A stretch of 64,000 nucleotides of DNA from Pararhizobium qamdonense (GCF_029277445.1 NZ_CP119568.1:391501-455500), one strand, 5' to 3'; counted from the stretch's first letter, positions 25,785 through 36,700 are shown. Notes: generated from the letters alone by a model not told the origin. A program made the numbers and translations.

Positions 25785-28346
25785 CTAATGCCGGGTTTGT
25801 TGCATTAAGTCTCTCACATATCCCGTTTCCGACTCATTGATGATCAACCCGACTGGACTGTCTCTGAAAATCTCCCACAGCGGTATTTCATCTGCGGTCC
25901 AGACTTGGTTGGATAAGATGTCGCGAACGGGCGATCTGAACATTTCAGGTAATCGCAAAACGGTATCTTCCCAAAATTCTTGAGGTAACTGTAAGGTCTG
26001 CGGTAAGACATGCCCGTAGACCATTCGTGGCGCAGCGGTGATTGCCAATTTTCCATCCAGAATGCGCGCGAAGGCCACGACGTTGTCCCTTCGTCTGCCA
26101 AACGCCTCCATCGGGAGATAAATGCCCACGTTGAAAAGCTCAGCATTTCGCCTACGAAAGTTCACCACCTTTCGGATCATCTGCGCCTTTTGACGCCGTA
26201 CTTCGATCAGCTTGGTTTCCGCGTCCAGTTTGTCACCGCCGTCCGCGGCAAGGGCGGCGAGCGCCGCAAAATCAACGGGTCTGCGGTTGTCCGGGTCAAC
26301 CAAGCTGAAATCCAGACTTTCGGTTCCCTGGTAGATATCCGGGACGCCGGGCGCGGTCAGTTTGATGAGCGTCTGGGAAAGACTGTTGATAAACCCTGCG
26401 TCGATAAACGGCCCTATCGTGCGGCTGAAATCATCGAGAAAGACCTTGTTTTCCGGCGAAACCAATCGGTCCGCATAAGCCAGCACAGCCTTCTCGTAGT
26501 TTTCGTTTGGCCCTGCCCATTCCGTGCGAAGTTTTGCTTCCCTAACCGCCTTCTCCGCGTAACCCACAAACCGTTCCCGGAAATTGGTCGATTGCTCGTC
26601 AGCGCCACCTTCCATCCAGACGCCTGCCAGCGCCTGGTATAACATCCATTCGACGTTAGATTCTGGGGCAATTCCATCGGGCAAAGTGGCAAGGGCGGAT
26701 CGGTTCATTTCGCGCCATCGGCTAACCCCTTCGAGCCACCGAGACGGCGCTTCCGAAAGAGTATAGAGCCGTGCACGCGCGTCTTCGCCTCGTTTGGTGT
26801 CGTGTGTCGCTGTGGCGGAAAGCGCGGCGGTCCGCGTTTTCGAACGGATCATCATGTTGGAATGGAAAGCTGAGACGCCGTCTGCGGCCTTGTCTGGCTC
26901 TCCACCCACCTCGTTTGCGGCGATCAGTCTGTTGAACCGATAGAATAGCGTGTCTTCCAGAGCTTTTGCCATAACCGGGCCGCTCAATTGCTGGAAGCGG
27001 ACGCGGAACTCGAAGGCTGCATCGCCTTTAAGCTCTCCCAGAACAATCTTCTCGATGAGGTCGACGCCGTTCCCATGGCGCGTCATTCGGCGTGCGTCAT
27101 CAACGACTTTGTGTAGGACTTGGCTGTCCTGAGCGGAAAGCTTACCTTCGAAACCGTACGTGCGGTAGACCGGAAATGCGATCAGCATTTCGCGGATAGC
27201 TTCTAGCAAAGCGGCTGGGTCGATCCCCGTACCAGTTGCAGAAGCCAGATTGACCAGCCTGTCGACTTCGCCTGCGAAGTTTCGCTCGACCATTTCTCGC
27301 TTGGCTTTGCGTAGTTCACGCTGGAAGTCTGCTCTTTCAGGCGCGATCGCTGCATAGGCATTTTGCAGCGTTTTCACGCCATCGTCATCGATGTAGAGGT
27401 CCGATAGGGCGGAGATGAATTCATATCCCGTCGTTCCCGAAACTGGCCACGATGTGGGTAGCCACTCGCTAGGTCCCAAAATTTTCTCGACCGTGATGTA
27501 TGTCTGCGGTCCGACCGCGTCTCGAAGAGTGTCGAGATAACCGGTCGGGTCGGCAAGGCCATCCACGTGGTCGATCCGGAGTCCTTGTACTCGCCCAGCT
27601 TCTACTAAATCCAGAATCAGGCGGTGGGTATCCTGAAACACCCGTTCGTCTTCGACCTTCATTCCAACGAGGCCCGCGACTTCAAAAAACCGCCTGTAGC
27701 TCAGGTTCGACGCCGCCTCTTTGTAGTTCATCAGCATCCAGTGTTGTGCTGCAAGAAGCGCTTGCATTTTCTCGGGGCGGCTCGAAATCTCATCCAGTTT
27801 GGAGTCGTCTCGGTTCACCATTGCAGAGACCATGGCTGCGGTTTCGTCGCTTATGGGAAACATGGTCTCGAAATACGCGACGGCCAGCGAGCGATCTCGA
27901 GGATCGCGAACGAGTCGAACCTCGTTGGCGGCGATCGCCGGCCCGAGATCTTTGCCAAGGACAGGTAGCGTCAACTTATTCGACCAATCGATGTCGAAAT
28001 GTCGTGCGTACGGGCTGTGCTCTCCATGACGAAGTACATCGCGCCACCATGCGTTCTCAACCGATGCCGCCATGTGATTGGGCACAATGTCCAGGATCAA
28101 ATTCAGGCCGGCTTCCTTCAGCCTGCTCGACATCCGCTCGAATCCTTCGCGACCGCCTATTGCCGGATCAATCACATTGGGGTCCACGACGTCGTAACCA
28201 TGTGTCGAGCCTTCAACCGCGGCAAAAATCGGCGAGGCATAAAGGTGGCTGATGCCGAGGTTCTGTAGATGCGCGATGAGATCAATCGCTGTATCGAATG
28301 TCACACCGTTTCGAAACTGCAGGCGATAAGTGGCGGAAGGGATCAT
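25785..28346 (-). CDS. treY: Malto-oligosyltrehalose synthase
   Basis: 853 residues with AGGAGAAA upstream of ATG 28346. It is a GH13 enzyme that isomerises the reducing-end alpha-1,4 bond of maltodextrin to alpha,alpha-1,1. Family regions seen: ATYRLQFRNG at the start, HGYDVVDPNVIDPAIGG, LNLILDIVPNHMA (region I), GLRIDHVDGLADP (nucleophile Asp), TYITVEKILG (acid Glu) and TATHDTKRGED (third acidic residue). It works with TreZ, encoded divergently 140 bases away, to make trehalose from glycogen. It has its own EcfG-type promoter. Full length and undamaged. Confidence 0.95.
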   Translation of the reverse strand: MIPSATYRLQFRNGVTFDTAIDLIAHLQNLGISHLYASPIFAAVEGSTHGYDVVDPNVIDPAIGGREGFERMSSRLKEAGLNLILDIVPNHMAASVENAWWRDVLRHGEHSPYARHFDIDWSNKLTLPVLGKDLGPAIAANEVRLVRDPRDRSLAVAYFETMFPISDETAAMVSAMVNRDDSKLDEISSRPEKMQALLAAQHWMLMNYKEAASNLSYRRFFEVAGLVGMKVEDERVFQDTHRLILDLVEAGRVQGLRIDHVDGLADPTGYLDTLRDAVGPQTYITVEKILGPSEWLPTSWPVSGTTGYEFISALSDLYIDDDGVKTLQNAYAAIAPERADFQRELRKAKREMVERNFAGEVDRLVNLASATGTGIDPAALLEAIREMLIAFPVYRTYGFEGKLSAQDSQVLHKVVDDARRMTRHGNGVDLIEKIVLGELKGDAAFEFRVRFQQLSGPVMAKALEDTLFYRFNRLIAANEVGGEPDKAADGVSAFHSNMMIRSKTRTAALSATATHDTKRGEDARARLYTLSEAPSRWLEGVSRWREMNRSALATLPDGIAPESNVEWMLYQALAGVWMEGGADEQSTNFRERFVGYAEKAVREAKLRTEWAGPNENYEKAVLAYADRLVSPENKVFLDDFSRTIGPFIDAGFINSLSQTLIKLTAPGVPDIYQGTESLDFSLVDPDNRRPVDFAALAALAADGGDKLDAETKLIEVRRQKAQMIRKVVNFRRRNAELFNVGIYLPMEAFGRRRDNVVAFARILDGKLAITAAPRMVYGHVLPQTLQLPQEFWEDTVLRLPEMFRSPVRDILSNQVWTADEIPLWEIFRDSPVGLIINESETGYVRDLMQQTRH

Positions 28347-28378
28347 ATGTTTCTCCTGGGGGGGCCGTGCCGCCCTGT

Positions 28379-28403
28379 AACTCTTGGCATCGATATCTGT
28401 TCC
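28379..28403 (-). promoter_or_regulatory. EcfG/RpoE2-type promoter for treY
   Basis: On the minus strand, GGAAC (28403-28399), 17 bases, GTT (28381-28379), 33 bases before the treY start. Confidence 0.75.
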
Positions 28404-28421
28404 GGAGCCGTTATGAGCAGT

Positions 28422-28446
28422 GGAACAGATCGACGACGCGATAGTT
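28422..28446 (+). promoter_or_regulatory. EcfG/RpoE2-type promoter for treZ
   Basis: GGAAC (28422-28426), 17 bases, GTT (28444-28446), 40 bases before ATG 28487. It lies back to back with the treY promoter, their -35 elements 18 bases apart. Confidence 0.75.
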
Positions 28447-28486
28447 CATGGGCGCACCTTATCTCGAAACTTTCCAGGAGGCCGAC

Positions 28487-30268
28487 ATGGCAAGGTTCGA
28501 CTTCGGGCCGGTCACAACAGAAAACACAACCGTTTTTAGGCTGTGGGCACCACTTCAGGAGCAGGTAACTTTGCGCATCGTGGACCGCGGTGACCTTGTT
28601 ATGAACCGGCGCTACGAAGGATGGCATATCGTACAGGTGTCAGATGCGGGACCGGGCACACAGTACGGCTTCGTCCTGGCCGACGGCCTCGTCGTTCCGG
28701 ATCCGGGGTCTCGCCATCAGCCTGACGACGTTCATGGCCCGAGCGAACTGGCCGATCTCCATTATCAGTGGAAATGTACCCAGTGGTATGGTCGTCCATG
28801 GGAAGAAACGGTCATCTATGAATTGCACGTAGGTACGTTTACGCAGGAGGGGACCTTCCTCTCCGCGATCGATCGTCTCGACCATCTCAGGGATCTCGGC
28901 GTCACGGCGATCCAGATAATGCCCATCAGCGATTTTCCTGGCCGCTTGAACTGGGGCTACGACGGCGTTTTACCCTACGCTCCCGACAGCGCGTACGGCC
29001 GACCGGAAGATCTGCAGCAGCTGATCGACGAGGCGCACCTGCGCGGCATCTGTGTTTTCCTGGACGTGGTCTATAATCACTTCGGTCCAGATGGAAACTA
29101 CATGCCTTCCTATGCGCCGCTGTTCACGAACAAGCATCGGACACCGTGGGGCAATGGGCTCAACTTTGACGGAGAGCAATCGAAATGGGTGCGTGAATTC
29201 ATCGTCCAGAACGCAGAATACTGGATTCGAGAGTTCAAGATGGATGGCTTACGGCTCGATGCGGTACACGCGATCGACGATGACAGCGCGCGGCACATTC
29301 TTCATGAGATCGCAGATCGCGCGAGGGCAGCAGCGCCCGAACGGCACATTCATCTGATTGTGGAAAATGAGGACAACGACGCGACGCTGCTCGAAAGAAA
29401 CGACGATGGACGCCCCTTCCTCTATACGGCGCAGTGGAACGACGACATTCATCACGTGCTGCACGTTGATGGTACCGGGGAGACCTTTGGGTACTACAAG
29501 GACTACGCAAAGGACGACCCTGCCAAACTGGGCAAGGCTTTGGCCGAGGGTTTTGTCTTCCAGGGGCAGCACATGAATTACCGGGGGAAAGAGAGGGGCA
29601 CGCCGAGTGCCGATTTGCCCCCGACGGCATTTATTTCCTTTATTCAGAACCACGACCAGATTGGCAACCGCGCAGAGGGGGACAGGGTCGTCGCCGCTCA
29701 GTCTCGCGAAAGGCTTAAAGCGCTCGCCGCGGTCTACTTGCTTGCGCCTCAGATCCCGATGATCTTCATGGGAGAGGAGTGGGGTGCTCGCGCACCATTT
29801 CCGTATTTTTGCGACTTTGCTCCTGAGCTGAACGAAAAGGTTCGGCAAGGAAGGCGAGAGGAGCTTTCGCGGCTGCCGTGTTTCGACGGCGATGACGCAC
29901 TGGATCCGACGGATGAAGCCACCTTCCGCAATGCCAAATTGAACTGGGAAGAAACCAGCGGTGTGAACGAGTACCTGGAATTGTACCGCGACTTGCTATC
30001 GATAAGGCGGAAATCGATTGTTCCGTTGCTAGCCCATGGTGCGGGTCGACAGGCATCCTATCAGACGGTTGGCCATGCGATCGCGGTAAGCTGGCGGTTC
30101 CGAGACAACATACTGCACCTTCTTGCTAACCTCTCTTCCACTCCGGTGACGAATTCAGTAGGGGAGCAGGGAGTTGCTCTTTTTAACCAAGGCGAAGTTG
30201 ATCGTGAGCAGATCGGAGCTTGGAGCGTCCGCTGGAGCATTGAGGAACACAAAGCACCTGGGGGCTGA
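28487..30268 (+). CDS. treZ: Malto-oligosyltrehalose trehalohydrolase
   Basis: 593 residues from ATG 28487, with GGAGG six bases upstream (ATG 28448 lacks one and lies on the promoter). An N-terminal beta-sandwich E-set domain (about 1-95) precedes the GH13 barrel. Catalytic regions: LDVVYNHFGPDGNY, GLRLDAVHAIDD (nucleophile Asp), LIVENEDND (acid Glu) and FIQNHDQIGNR (transition-state Asp). It releases trehalose from maltooligosyl-trehalose made by TreY. The short C-terminal beta domain ends in a hydrophilic tail. Confidence 0.95.
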   Translation: MARFDFGPVTTENTTVFRLWAPLQEQVTLRIVDRGDLVMNRRYEGWHIVQVSDAGPGTQYGFVLADGLVVPDPGSRHQPDDVHGPSELADLHYQWKCTQWYGRPWEETVIYELHVGTFTQEGTFLSAIDRLDHLRDLGVTAIQIMPISDFPGRLNWGYDGVLPYAPDSAYGRPEDLQQLIDEAHLRGICVFLDVVYNHFGPDGNYMPSYAPLFTNKHRTPWGNGLNFDGEQSKWVREFIVQNAEYWIREFKMDGLRLDAVHAIDDDSARHILHEIADRARAAAPERHIHLIVENEDNDATLLERNDDGRPFLYTAQWNDDIHHVLHVDGTGETFGYYKDYAKDDPAKLGKALAEGFVFQGQHMNYRGKERGTPSADLPPTAFISFIQNHDQIGNRAEGDRVVAAQSRERLKALAAVYLLAPQIPMIFMGEEWGARAPFPYFCDFAPELNEKVRQGRREELSRLPCFDGDDALDPTDEATFRNAKLNWEETSGVNEYLELYRDLLSIRRKSIVPLLAHGAGRQASYQTVGHAIAVSWRFRDNILHLLANLSSTPVTNSVGEQGVALFNQGEVDREQIGAWSVRWSIEEHKAPGG

Positions 30269-30640
30269 CGAGCAATGGGTTCTTGCCATCAGGCACTTGA
30301 AATGCTCCGGAAAGTCGTCAATGAGAAAAATCAGACAGAGTTAAACAAGAGCTGACGATTGACCCAACGAGGGCACGATTACGATCGCAAAACCGACACG
30401 TCGGGCTACGATCCGTGCCTAGACAGGGCTGCGGGAGGTTGGGGGTTTGAATCGATCACCCCATCGCAGAAGGCCATCCCCGACCCAAAGAATTCCAGGG
30501 GAATATTGGTGTCCGGATTGGAGGCGGCGATCGCCTCTGCCATTATTTTCGTGGCGGTCAACAGCGATGCCCGTGACTGTGGCTATTCCACGACTTGTTG
30601 AGTGCGGATCTATCCAATATGGAACTAACGCGTCAGGCCG
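30269..30640. other. Intergenic after treZ
   Basis: A frame at 30359-30601 contains AGGWG, reminiscent of the start of FdhF-type oxidoreductases, but nothing else supports this. Treated as non-coding or debris. Confidence 0.35.
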
Positions 30641-30841
30641 CTACGCCTCATTTTGACTTGACACGATCTTTGCATGACGCTCGGCAATCTCGAACAAGGC
30701 CGCCGCCGTTTCTTCTCTTGCCCAACCTGCACGAAACGCTTCTTCAAATAGTTGTTGCACCTTACCGTCCAACGCCTCCACGCAGTCTGAGTCGCGCGCT
30801 GCATACTGGCCATCAAAAACTGGGAGGTTCACTGGGTGCAT
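30641..30841 (-). CDS. Hypothetical small helical protein
   Basis: 66 residues from ATG 30841. The C-terminal two thirds read as a coherent amphipathic protein (VQQLFEEAFRAGWAREETAAALFEIAERHAKIV) of a type common as short rhizobial hypothetical genes. A weak AGGA precedes the start. Function is unknown. Confidence 0.55.
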   Translation of the reverse strand: MHPVNLPVFDGQYAARDSDCVEALDGKVQQLFEEAFRAGWAREETAAALFEIAERHAKIVSSQNEA

Positions 30842-30864
30842 TTGCAGATCCTACGCGATTTTTT

Positions 30865-31143
30865 TCACATCACACTTTCGCTCGATGAAGGTCTAACCTG
30901 ATTGGGTCCAAGACCAATCCCAACTTCTGCTGCGGCGGATTGGAAAATCGTACGGGCCTCTTCAACCGGCGTGACGCCCTCCAGAGCTTCCATGCAGGCC
31001 GCCTTACACTTCATGTAGAGCTCACCATCTTCCGTGGGCCAAATTGCCAAAAGATAATCCAAGGCTTCTTGCGGCCCGCTCACGGATACCCTGCCGCTGC
31101 TAGGGAACTGCAGCTCAACGGGTATGTTCCAGGAAATACTCAT
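30865..31143 (-). CDS. DUF982 small protein, copy 2
   Basis: 92 residues from ATG 31143 (MSISWNIPVELQFPSSGRV). DUF982 features: VSVSGPQEALDYLLAIWPTEDGELYMKCKAACMEAL and PVEEARTIFQSAAAEVGIGL. It lies directly after the frameshifted copy 3 and probably shares its EcfG-type promoter at 31474-31498. The longer open frame reaching 31656 is out of register with the neighbouring gene and is not the real start. Confidence 0.8.
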   Translation of the reverse strand: MSISWNIPVELQFPSSGRVSVSGPQEALDYLLAIWPTEDGELYMKCKAACMEALEGVTPVEEARTIFQSAAAEVGIGLGPNQVRPSSSESVM

Positions 31144-31189
31144 CGATTCTCCACCGCATCTGTAACGACACCAGATAATTGTCGCGCTT

Positions 31190-31433
31190 TCAATGCAACA
31201 GGTTTGCTTCCTTCGCTGCGACCACGAAAATCTCCCGGGCCTCTTCCGCATCCTTGCGACCTGCGACCTGCGATCGCAGCGCGGCATAGACTGCGAGCTG
31301 TTACATAACCTGCTCCACGCAGGTTTGGCCGTTCGTCCATCAGTACTACCAGTGCCTCGAACGGGCCGTCGACCCGGACATCGCCGCTTTTTGGGACTTG
31401 GATATTTACGGGCTCGTTCCATTTGGCCGACAT
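31190..31433 (-). pseudogene. DUF982 small protein, copy 3, frameshifted
   Basis: From ATG 31433 (GGAG seven bases upstream) the frame reads MSAKWNEPVNIQVPKSGDV then VDGPFEALVVLMDERP. Near 31310 the frame must change to continue AVYAALRSQVAGRKDAEE and AREIFVVAAKEANLLH, ending with TGA at 31192-31190. The join fits a normal DUF982 protein of about 80 residues. Promoter and ribosome-binding site are intact, so decay is recent or a sequencing error. Confidence 0.7.
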
Positions 31434-31473
31434 GGAATTCTCCGTACATTTTGTAAGACGTGACGGGGCATAA

Positions 31474-31498
31474 AACTGAGTCATTTGATTTTTGTTCC
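31474..31498 (-). promoter_or_regulatory. EcfG/RpoE2-type promoter for DUF982 pair
   Basis: On the minus strand, GGAAC (31498-31494), 17 bases, GTT (31476-31474), 41 bases before the start at 31433. It overlaps the truncated 3' end of the glgA remnant. Confidence 0.68.
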
Positions 31499-32407
31499 CA
31501 GGCGGCTGACCACTGACATGATCGGCCCACTTCCTTCTTCCACCCCGTAGCGCTCTTCCAGCTTAGCACGATTGGCGGCGCGGCGGCCGAGACTGCGGGT
31601 ATCGTAGTTCGCCGGAATGTAAGGATCCGTTTCCGGATTCCAAACATCCATGTCAATCCCGTTGACTATCCCTATTAAATTGTCACGCCGCGCCGATAAG
31701 ATACCCTGGAGGCCCATCCCCAAATCCTCGGTAAGGATTTCGCGCGCGTAGGTGGGGCTTACCGTCGTGACCGCGTCGGCCAAGGTGACGCCAGCTTTGA
31801 GAAAGCCGATGCCCCCATAGGATTCAATTTTTTCTGTCGAGAAGAATTCACTCGGCAGCTGAAGCTCGCCGAAGATTTCTTGCGAAAATTGACCTTGAAA
31901 CGCGAGGTTTTGGATTAAAAGCACGACAGGCACTGAGGCCCCGATCGCCTTCAAATACGCAGCCGCAAGGCCACTTTGCCAATCATGCAGATGCACGATG
32001 TCCGGCCGCCAACCACCAAGGCCATTCGCGGCGATCTGTGCCGTCGCAGACGACAGGGCGGAAAAGCGTCTCCAGTTGTCACTGTAGTCCGCTCCTTCGC
32101 GATCCAAATAGGGGCCGCCATCGCGGTAGAAGAGAGCCGGGCAGTCAATGATAATCACAGCCATCCCGTCATGGCGACCTGAATAAAACCTTGCAGTCTC
32201 GCCTAGCAGCTCCACGTCAGCCTCGTGGCGCACGTCGACCAGTTTTTCGAGAGTACCCGCATAGCCGGGCATGATTGTCCGGGTGTAGATGCCGTACGAG
32301 GTCAACGCTTTGGAAGCGCACCAGTCACGTCTGCCAATCAGCCAGTTTTCATGAGCGGATAAACTTCCGATGCGGCTGACAAGACTTGCATGCATTGAAC
32401 TCCACAA
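31481..32407 (-). pseudogene. glgA: Glycogen synthase glgA, truncated at both ends
   Basis: About 308 residues of a family GT5 ADP-glucose starch/glycogen synthase of normally about 480. The middle is well preserved: IMPGYAG, DIVHLHDWQSGLAAAYL, FSTEKIESYGGIGFLKAG, VTTVSPTYAREIL and GIVNGIDMDVWNPETDPYI. The N-terminal KTGGLADV region is lost to frameshifts before about 32300, and the protein stops at SVVSRLGTKIK, just where the C-terminal Rossmann domain should begin. It is inactive as written. Its location between treYZ and an SDR suggests a former glycogen-trehalose cluster. Confidence 0.85.
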
Positions 32408-32462
32408 AACTAGCGGCGGCCTTGCCGATGAACAGGCGTCATTTGGTATACAGTCGGCCGAT

Positions 32463-33326
32463 CTAGATCATGATCTCCCCCCCTGTCACTGGGATGACAG
32501 CGCCCGTCATATAGCTACCAAGATCGGATGCGAGGAGTACGTAAGCCCCTGCAAGTTCCGCTGGCTGTCCGGCACGGCCGATGAGCGTCTGCTTGCCGAA
32601 CGATGCAGACTTTTCGGGCGGCATCGTTGATGGGATAAGCGGCGTCCAAATCGGGCCAGGGGCAACCGCATTGACCCGGATCCCCTTGTCGGCAACCATT
32701 TCCGCGAGGCCGGCTGTGAAATTTGAAACGGCCCCTTTTGTTGAAGCATAGGCAAGCAAGGATGATGAAGGCTGCCGTGATTGGATCGATGTCGTGTTGA
32801 TAATGGAGCTGCCAGGCTTCATGTGGCGTACTGCGGCCCTCGAGAGATAAAAGGGGGCGTAGATATTCGTCCGGAAGGTCTCATCCCATTCGTCGGCAGG
32901 GATGTCCTCGATGGAATTATAGGTTCGTTGAAAGGCGGCATTGTTAACGAGGACGTCAATGCTTCCCAGTTCTTCGACGGCCCTCTCCACCAAGGCATTG
33001 CAGAAGGCCTCGCTCTTGATATCACCAGGGGCGACCGCAGCTTGGCGACCAGCCTTCCGTACCCAGCGGGCCGTCTCTTCCGCGTCTTCGTGCTCGCTCA
33101 GATACGACACCAGGATATCTGCGCCCTCGCGGGCAAAAGCGATCGCTACCGCTCGGCCGATACCGGAATCTCCACCTGTGATCAACGCCACTTTGCCTTC
33201 AAGACGCCCTGATCCTTTGTATGATTGCTCGCCATGATCAGGCACCGGCTGCATGAGCTTGGTCTCGCCTGGAGGTGCCTGCTCTTGTTTGGGCTGAGGC
33301 GGCATTGGGCGATTGTCTTGAGGCAT
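32463..33326 (-). CDS. Short-chain dehydrogenase/reductase (YhdG/Gdh-like, stress type)
   Basis: 287 residues from ATG 33326, with AGGAG nine bases upstream. A Pro/Gln-rich hydrophilic N-terminal extension (about 1-45) precedes the Rossmann fold with TGGDSGIGRAVAIAFAREG. The catalytic Ser/Tyr/Lys are in STSIQS and YASTKGA, NNAA is present, and the ending is typical (YMTGAVIPVTGG). This extended SDR type is found among general-stress genes in bacilli and rhizobia. The substrate is unknown. It is driven by an EcfG-type promoter. Confidence 0.9.
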   Translation of the reverse strand: MPQDNRPMPPQPKQEQAPPGETKLMQPVPDHGEQSYKGSGRLEGKVALITGGDSGIGRAVAIAFAREGADILVSYLSEHEDAEETARWVRKAGRQAAVAPGDIKSEAFCNALVERAVEELGSIDVLVNNAAFQRTYNSIEDIPADEWDETFRTNIYAPFYLSRAAVRHMKPGSSIINTTSIQSRQPSSSLLAYASTKGAVSNFTAGLAEMVADKGIRVNAVAPGPIWTPLIPSTMPPEKSASFGKQTLIGRAGQPAELAGAYVLLASDLGSYMTGAVIPVTGGEIMI

Positions 33327-33355
33327 GGCGATCTCCTGATTGATTGGCATCGGAG

Positions 33356-33380
33356 AACGACCCAAACCAAGAGAGGTTCC
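33356..33380 (-). promoter_or_regulatory. EcfG/RpoE2-type promoter for SDR
   Basis: On the minus strand, GGAAC (33380-33376), 17 bases, GTT (33358-33356), 30 bases before the start at 33326. Confidence 0.72.
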
Positions 33381-33771
33381 CCGGCGTTCGCACACGCGCA
33401 AATCATTCGACACGCCATTACAATGGCAAGCCTCGTCCATAATTGGGCGATGCCGTCACCTTAAAGATTTCAAATTTCAATGTACCAGTGTTCATCTAAG
33501 TTTCACTCGCCGGTTCGTATCCCTTCGAGAACACTGATATGTGACGGCACGGCGCGGAGAAATTTTCCTCCACCGCGCGTGCCAGAGTTTCGAATTCAGA
33601 TTAAGCCAATGATATAACGGGCCTCAATTTACTTTATGTTCCGATCCCGGATCTTAAGACGGAAGCACCGGATGTCGCTGGAACTATCTGCTACAACTCG
33701 GGTTTATTGGCGCGGCGGATCAGCCGACGCCTATTGGGGCTTTCTCTCAGGCGAGATAGTTGGAGATTGCG
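33381..33771. other. Intergenic between SDR and Mfd-like helicase
   Basis: No gene seen. No EcfG-type motif precedes the Mfd-like gene. Confidence 0.4.
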
Positions 33772-36700
33772 TTGCGTGTCATTGAGTACACAAGTTCGGT
33801 CGATGCCGATGATGTAAACCCAGTCCTCCGACCTACTGCAGCACAGACAGCAGCCGCACTCATCGACCTAATTGTGCATTCGAACAGATCTCGCGGATAT
33901 GTTTCATTGAGTGAAAACGGCGCCACTAAGGTTGCCGCCGCTGTTCGCTGTCTCGATCCCGAACTCGAAATCGTGGTTCTTCCCCCCTGGGATTGCCTTC
34001 CTTACGACCGCGTGCCTCCATCCAGGCAAGCAATGGGACGGCGCATGGACGCGCTTAGAGTCTGGTTACAGCCATCCGAAAACCCCAGGCTATTTATCAC
34101 TTCATTAGATTCTGTGCTTCAGCGCGTTCCACCCATGCCCTTCATACAGAACAGCTCGTTCAAGCTTGCAGCCGGAGGCGCTTTCGATCGGGACTCGTTT
34201 GAACGTTTCGTCCGCCAAACTGGATATCTAGAAGACGGCATTGTCGATGAACCCGGCGAACTTGTATTCCGGGATGATGTGATCGACATTTTCCCTGCAG
34301 GCGCATCGAAACCTATGCGTATCGCTCTCACAGAAGATTCGAAAGTGGCCGAACTTCGGTGGTATGATCCCATCACGCAAAGAACCACGAGCACTGTCGA
34401 GGAAATGGTCTTCGGCCCGGCGACGGAAGCGATTTCCCGAGACGATCACCTCAATAGCCAAGATCCACAGCCCGAAGTTTCGGAGCAGAACCTTCTTCAG
34501 CTTTACGGAAAATTGCAGTCAGTCTTTGAAATATTGGGTAAAGTTGACATCGCCTTTGAAGACGGGGCTGACGAGCGGTTAAGCAGCTACCTCGATATTA
34601 TCGAGGACGCCCGCCAAGCGCGCCAGCGTTTTGGTGGCGAGGCCGTTGAACGAGTGCACTCACTTTATCTTGGGCCGTCCGAATGGGCTGATGCGTTGGA
34701 AGCCATTGCTAGGATAGAACTTGATCTGGGACAGGCGCGCTCGCTTCCAAGGTTTGCTGACGCTTCAAATCCCCATAGAGCGTTGATCGATTTTGTGAAA
34801 TCAGAAAAGCGAGCGGGCCGCTCCTTTGTTTTCGCCGGGGGCGGCCAAACGTTTGACGGTATCAAGCGCCGGCTAGAACGTGAGACAGAGACCATTTTTA
34901 GGCGGATCAGCACCTGGAGAGATGTCCAGGTTGCCGAACCCGGTGCACTGTTGGTGCTGGATTGCCCTTTGGCTAATGGTTTCGCATCAGGCACTCTCAA
35001 CGTCGTTACCGTGAAGGACGTCCTTGGTGCCCTCGCCGGGACCACAGATAGCGTGGCACGGCTTACGGAGCCCCAACTGCGGCTGGGAGATGTTGTCGTA
35101 CATGAAGAGCATGGAATTGGCATCTTCAAGTCCTTGGAAAGCGTCACAGTCGACGGGATCACGCGAGACGCTGCCCGGCTCGAATATCGCGGCGGCGCCT
35201 CACTTCTCATACCGATCGACGAGTTTGGAAAACTTTGGCGGTATGGATCAGAGCCGGACGCCGTGACTCTCGACCGGTTACATACTGAAGCATGGTCTAA
35301 GAGACGGGCTGTTATTGACAAGCACATTCGCGCTGTCGGCCGGCACCTATTGAAACTTGCGAAGAAGCGGCAGGAGGAGAAGGCGGAGCTATTCGTGCCG
35401 CCTCGGGGAGACTATAGCAAATTCGTTCGCCGCTTTCCGTATACGGAGACAGTTGATCAAGCTGCGGCGATCGAAGCCGTTCTTAAGGATTTGGCCTCCG
35501 GGACCATCATGAGCCGGTTGATTTGCGGTGATGTTGGATTCGGAAAAACAGAAATTGCGCTACGTGCTGCAGCGGCAGTGGCACTGGCCAGCGGCCAGGT
35601 CGTCATCATTGCACCGACCACAGTGCTCGTCCGACAGCATTTTACCACATTCGAGCGCCGGTTCGCTGGTACTGGAATCCAGGTGGCAATGTTGTCCCGA
35701 GTAGTTGAGCCGAAAAAAGCCGAGCAGGTGAAAGCAGGCATCGCTGATGGTGAAATCGGAATCATTGTCGCAACGCAAGCAATACTGGCCAAAGATATTT
35801 CCTTCAGACATCTCGGGCTTTTGATTGTCGACGAGGAACACCGGTTCGGGACACAAGAAAAGCAGACAATGAAGGAGATGGCACCGCTATTGCACACGCT
35901 CACCATGTCAGCGACGCCGATCCCCCGGACATTGCAGGCTGCGATGATTGGTGTTCAGGATGTCAGCATTCTTGCGACGCCTCCTTCCAAACGCCGGCCA
36001 GTCCGGACAACCCTCAGCACGGCTGATCGCGCCTCGATGCGGGTCACCCTGATGCGGGAATATCGCCGAGGCGGTCAGAGTTTTCTCGTCGTTCCACAAA
36101 TTGCGGACATTGGGCCGGTCGAGGAGATGCTGGGTGAGATCGCTCCGGAACTTTCTATACGTGTTGCTCATGGCAAGATGAAAGCCGAGTTAATGGATGA
36201 GGTAATGGTCGGGTTTGCCAATGGCGTTGGCGATGTCCTTCTGTCCACGAACATCATCGAGAGCGGTCTCGACGTTCCACGGGCGAACACGATCTTCATC
36301 TGGCGCGCCGATAGATTCGGGTTGGCGCAACTGCATCAACTCCGCGGACGTGTCGGGAGAGGTAAGGCCCAAGGAATGGCGTATTTTCTTACGGCGAATA
36401 ATGACGACATTTCCGAGCAAACAAGACTGCGGCTATCGACCATGGTGGAAAACGATCGTCTTGGCGCGGGGTTGGCGATCAGCATGCAAGATCTTGACCT
36501 TCGCGGAGCTGGAGACATTGCTGGTTCCGACCAAGCAGGCCACATGAAGTTGATCGGCGTTAGTCTGTATCAAAAGCTGTTAGAACGGGCGATGAATGCA
36601 GCAAGGAAAGAAACAGTGATTACCGCGAGGCCGGTTGTTCTCAATCTCGGCATCGCCGGAGTAATCCCGCCCGACTATGTGGCGGATGGGGAAGTGAGGC

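Noticed and set aside
27500..28252. 250-codon plus-strand frame
   Set aside because: Entirely antisense to treY, with Arg/Pro/Ser-rich composition typical of a shadow frame.
30359..30601. AGGWG motif recalling FdhF-type molybdenum oxidoreductases
   Set aside because: Only this short phrase matches; the Cys and cofactor motifs that should follow are missing.
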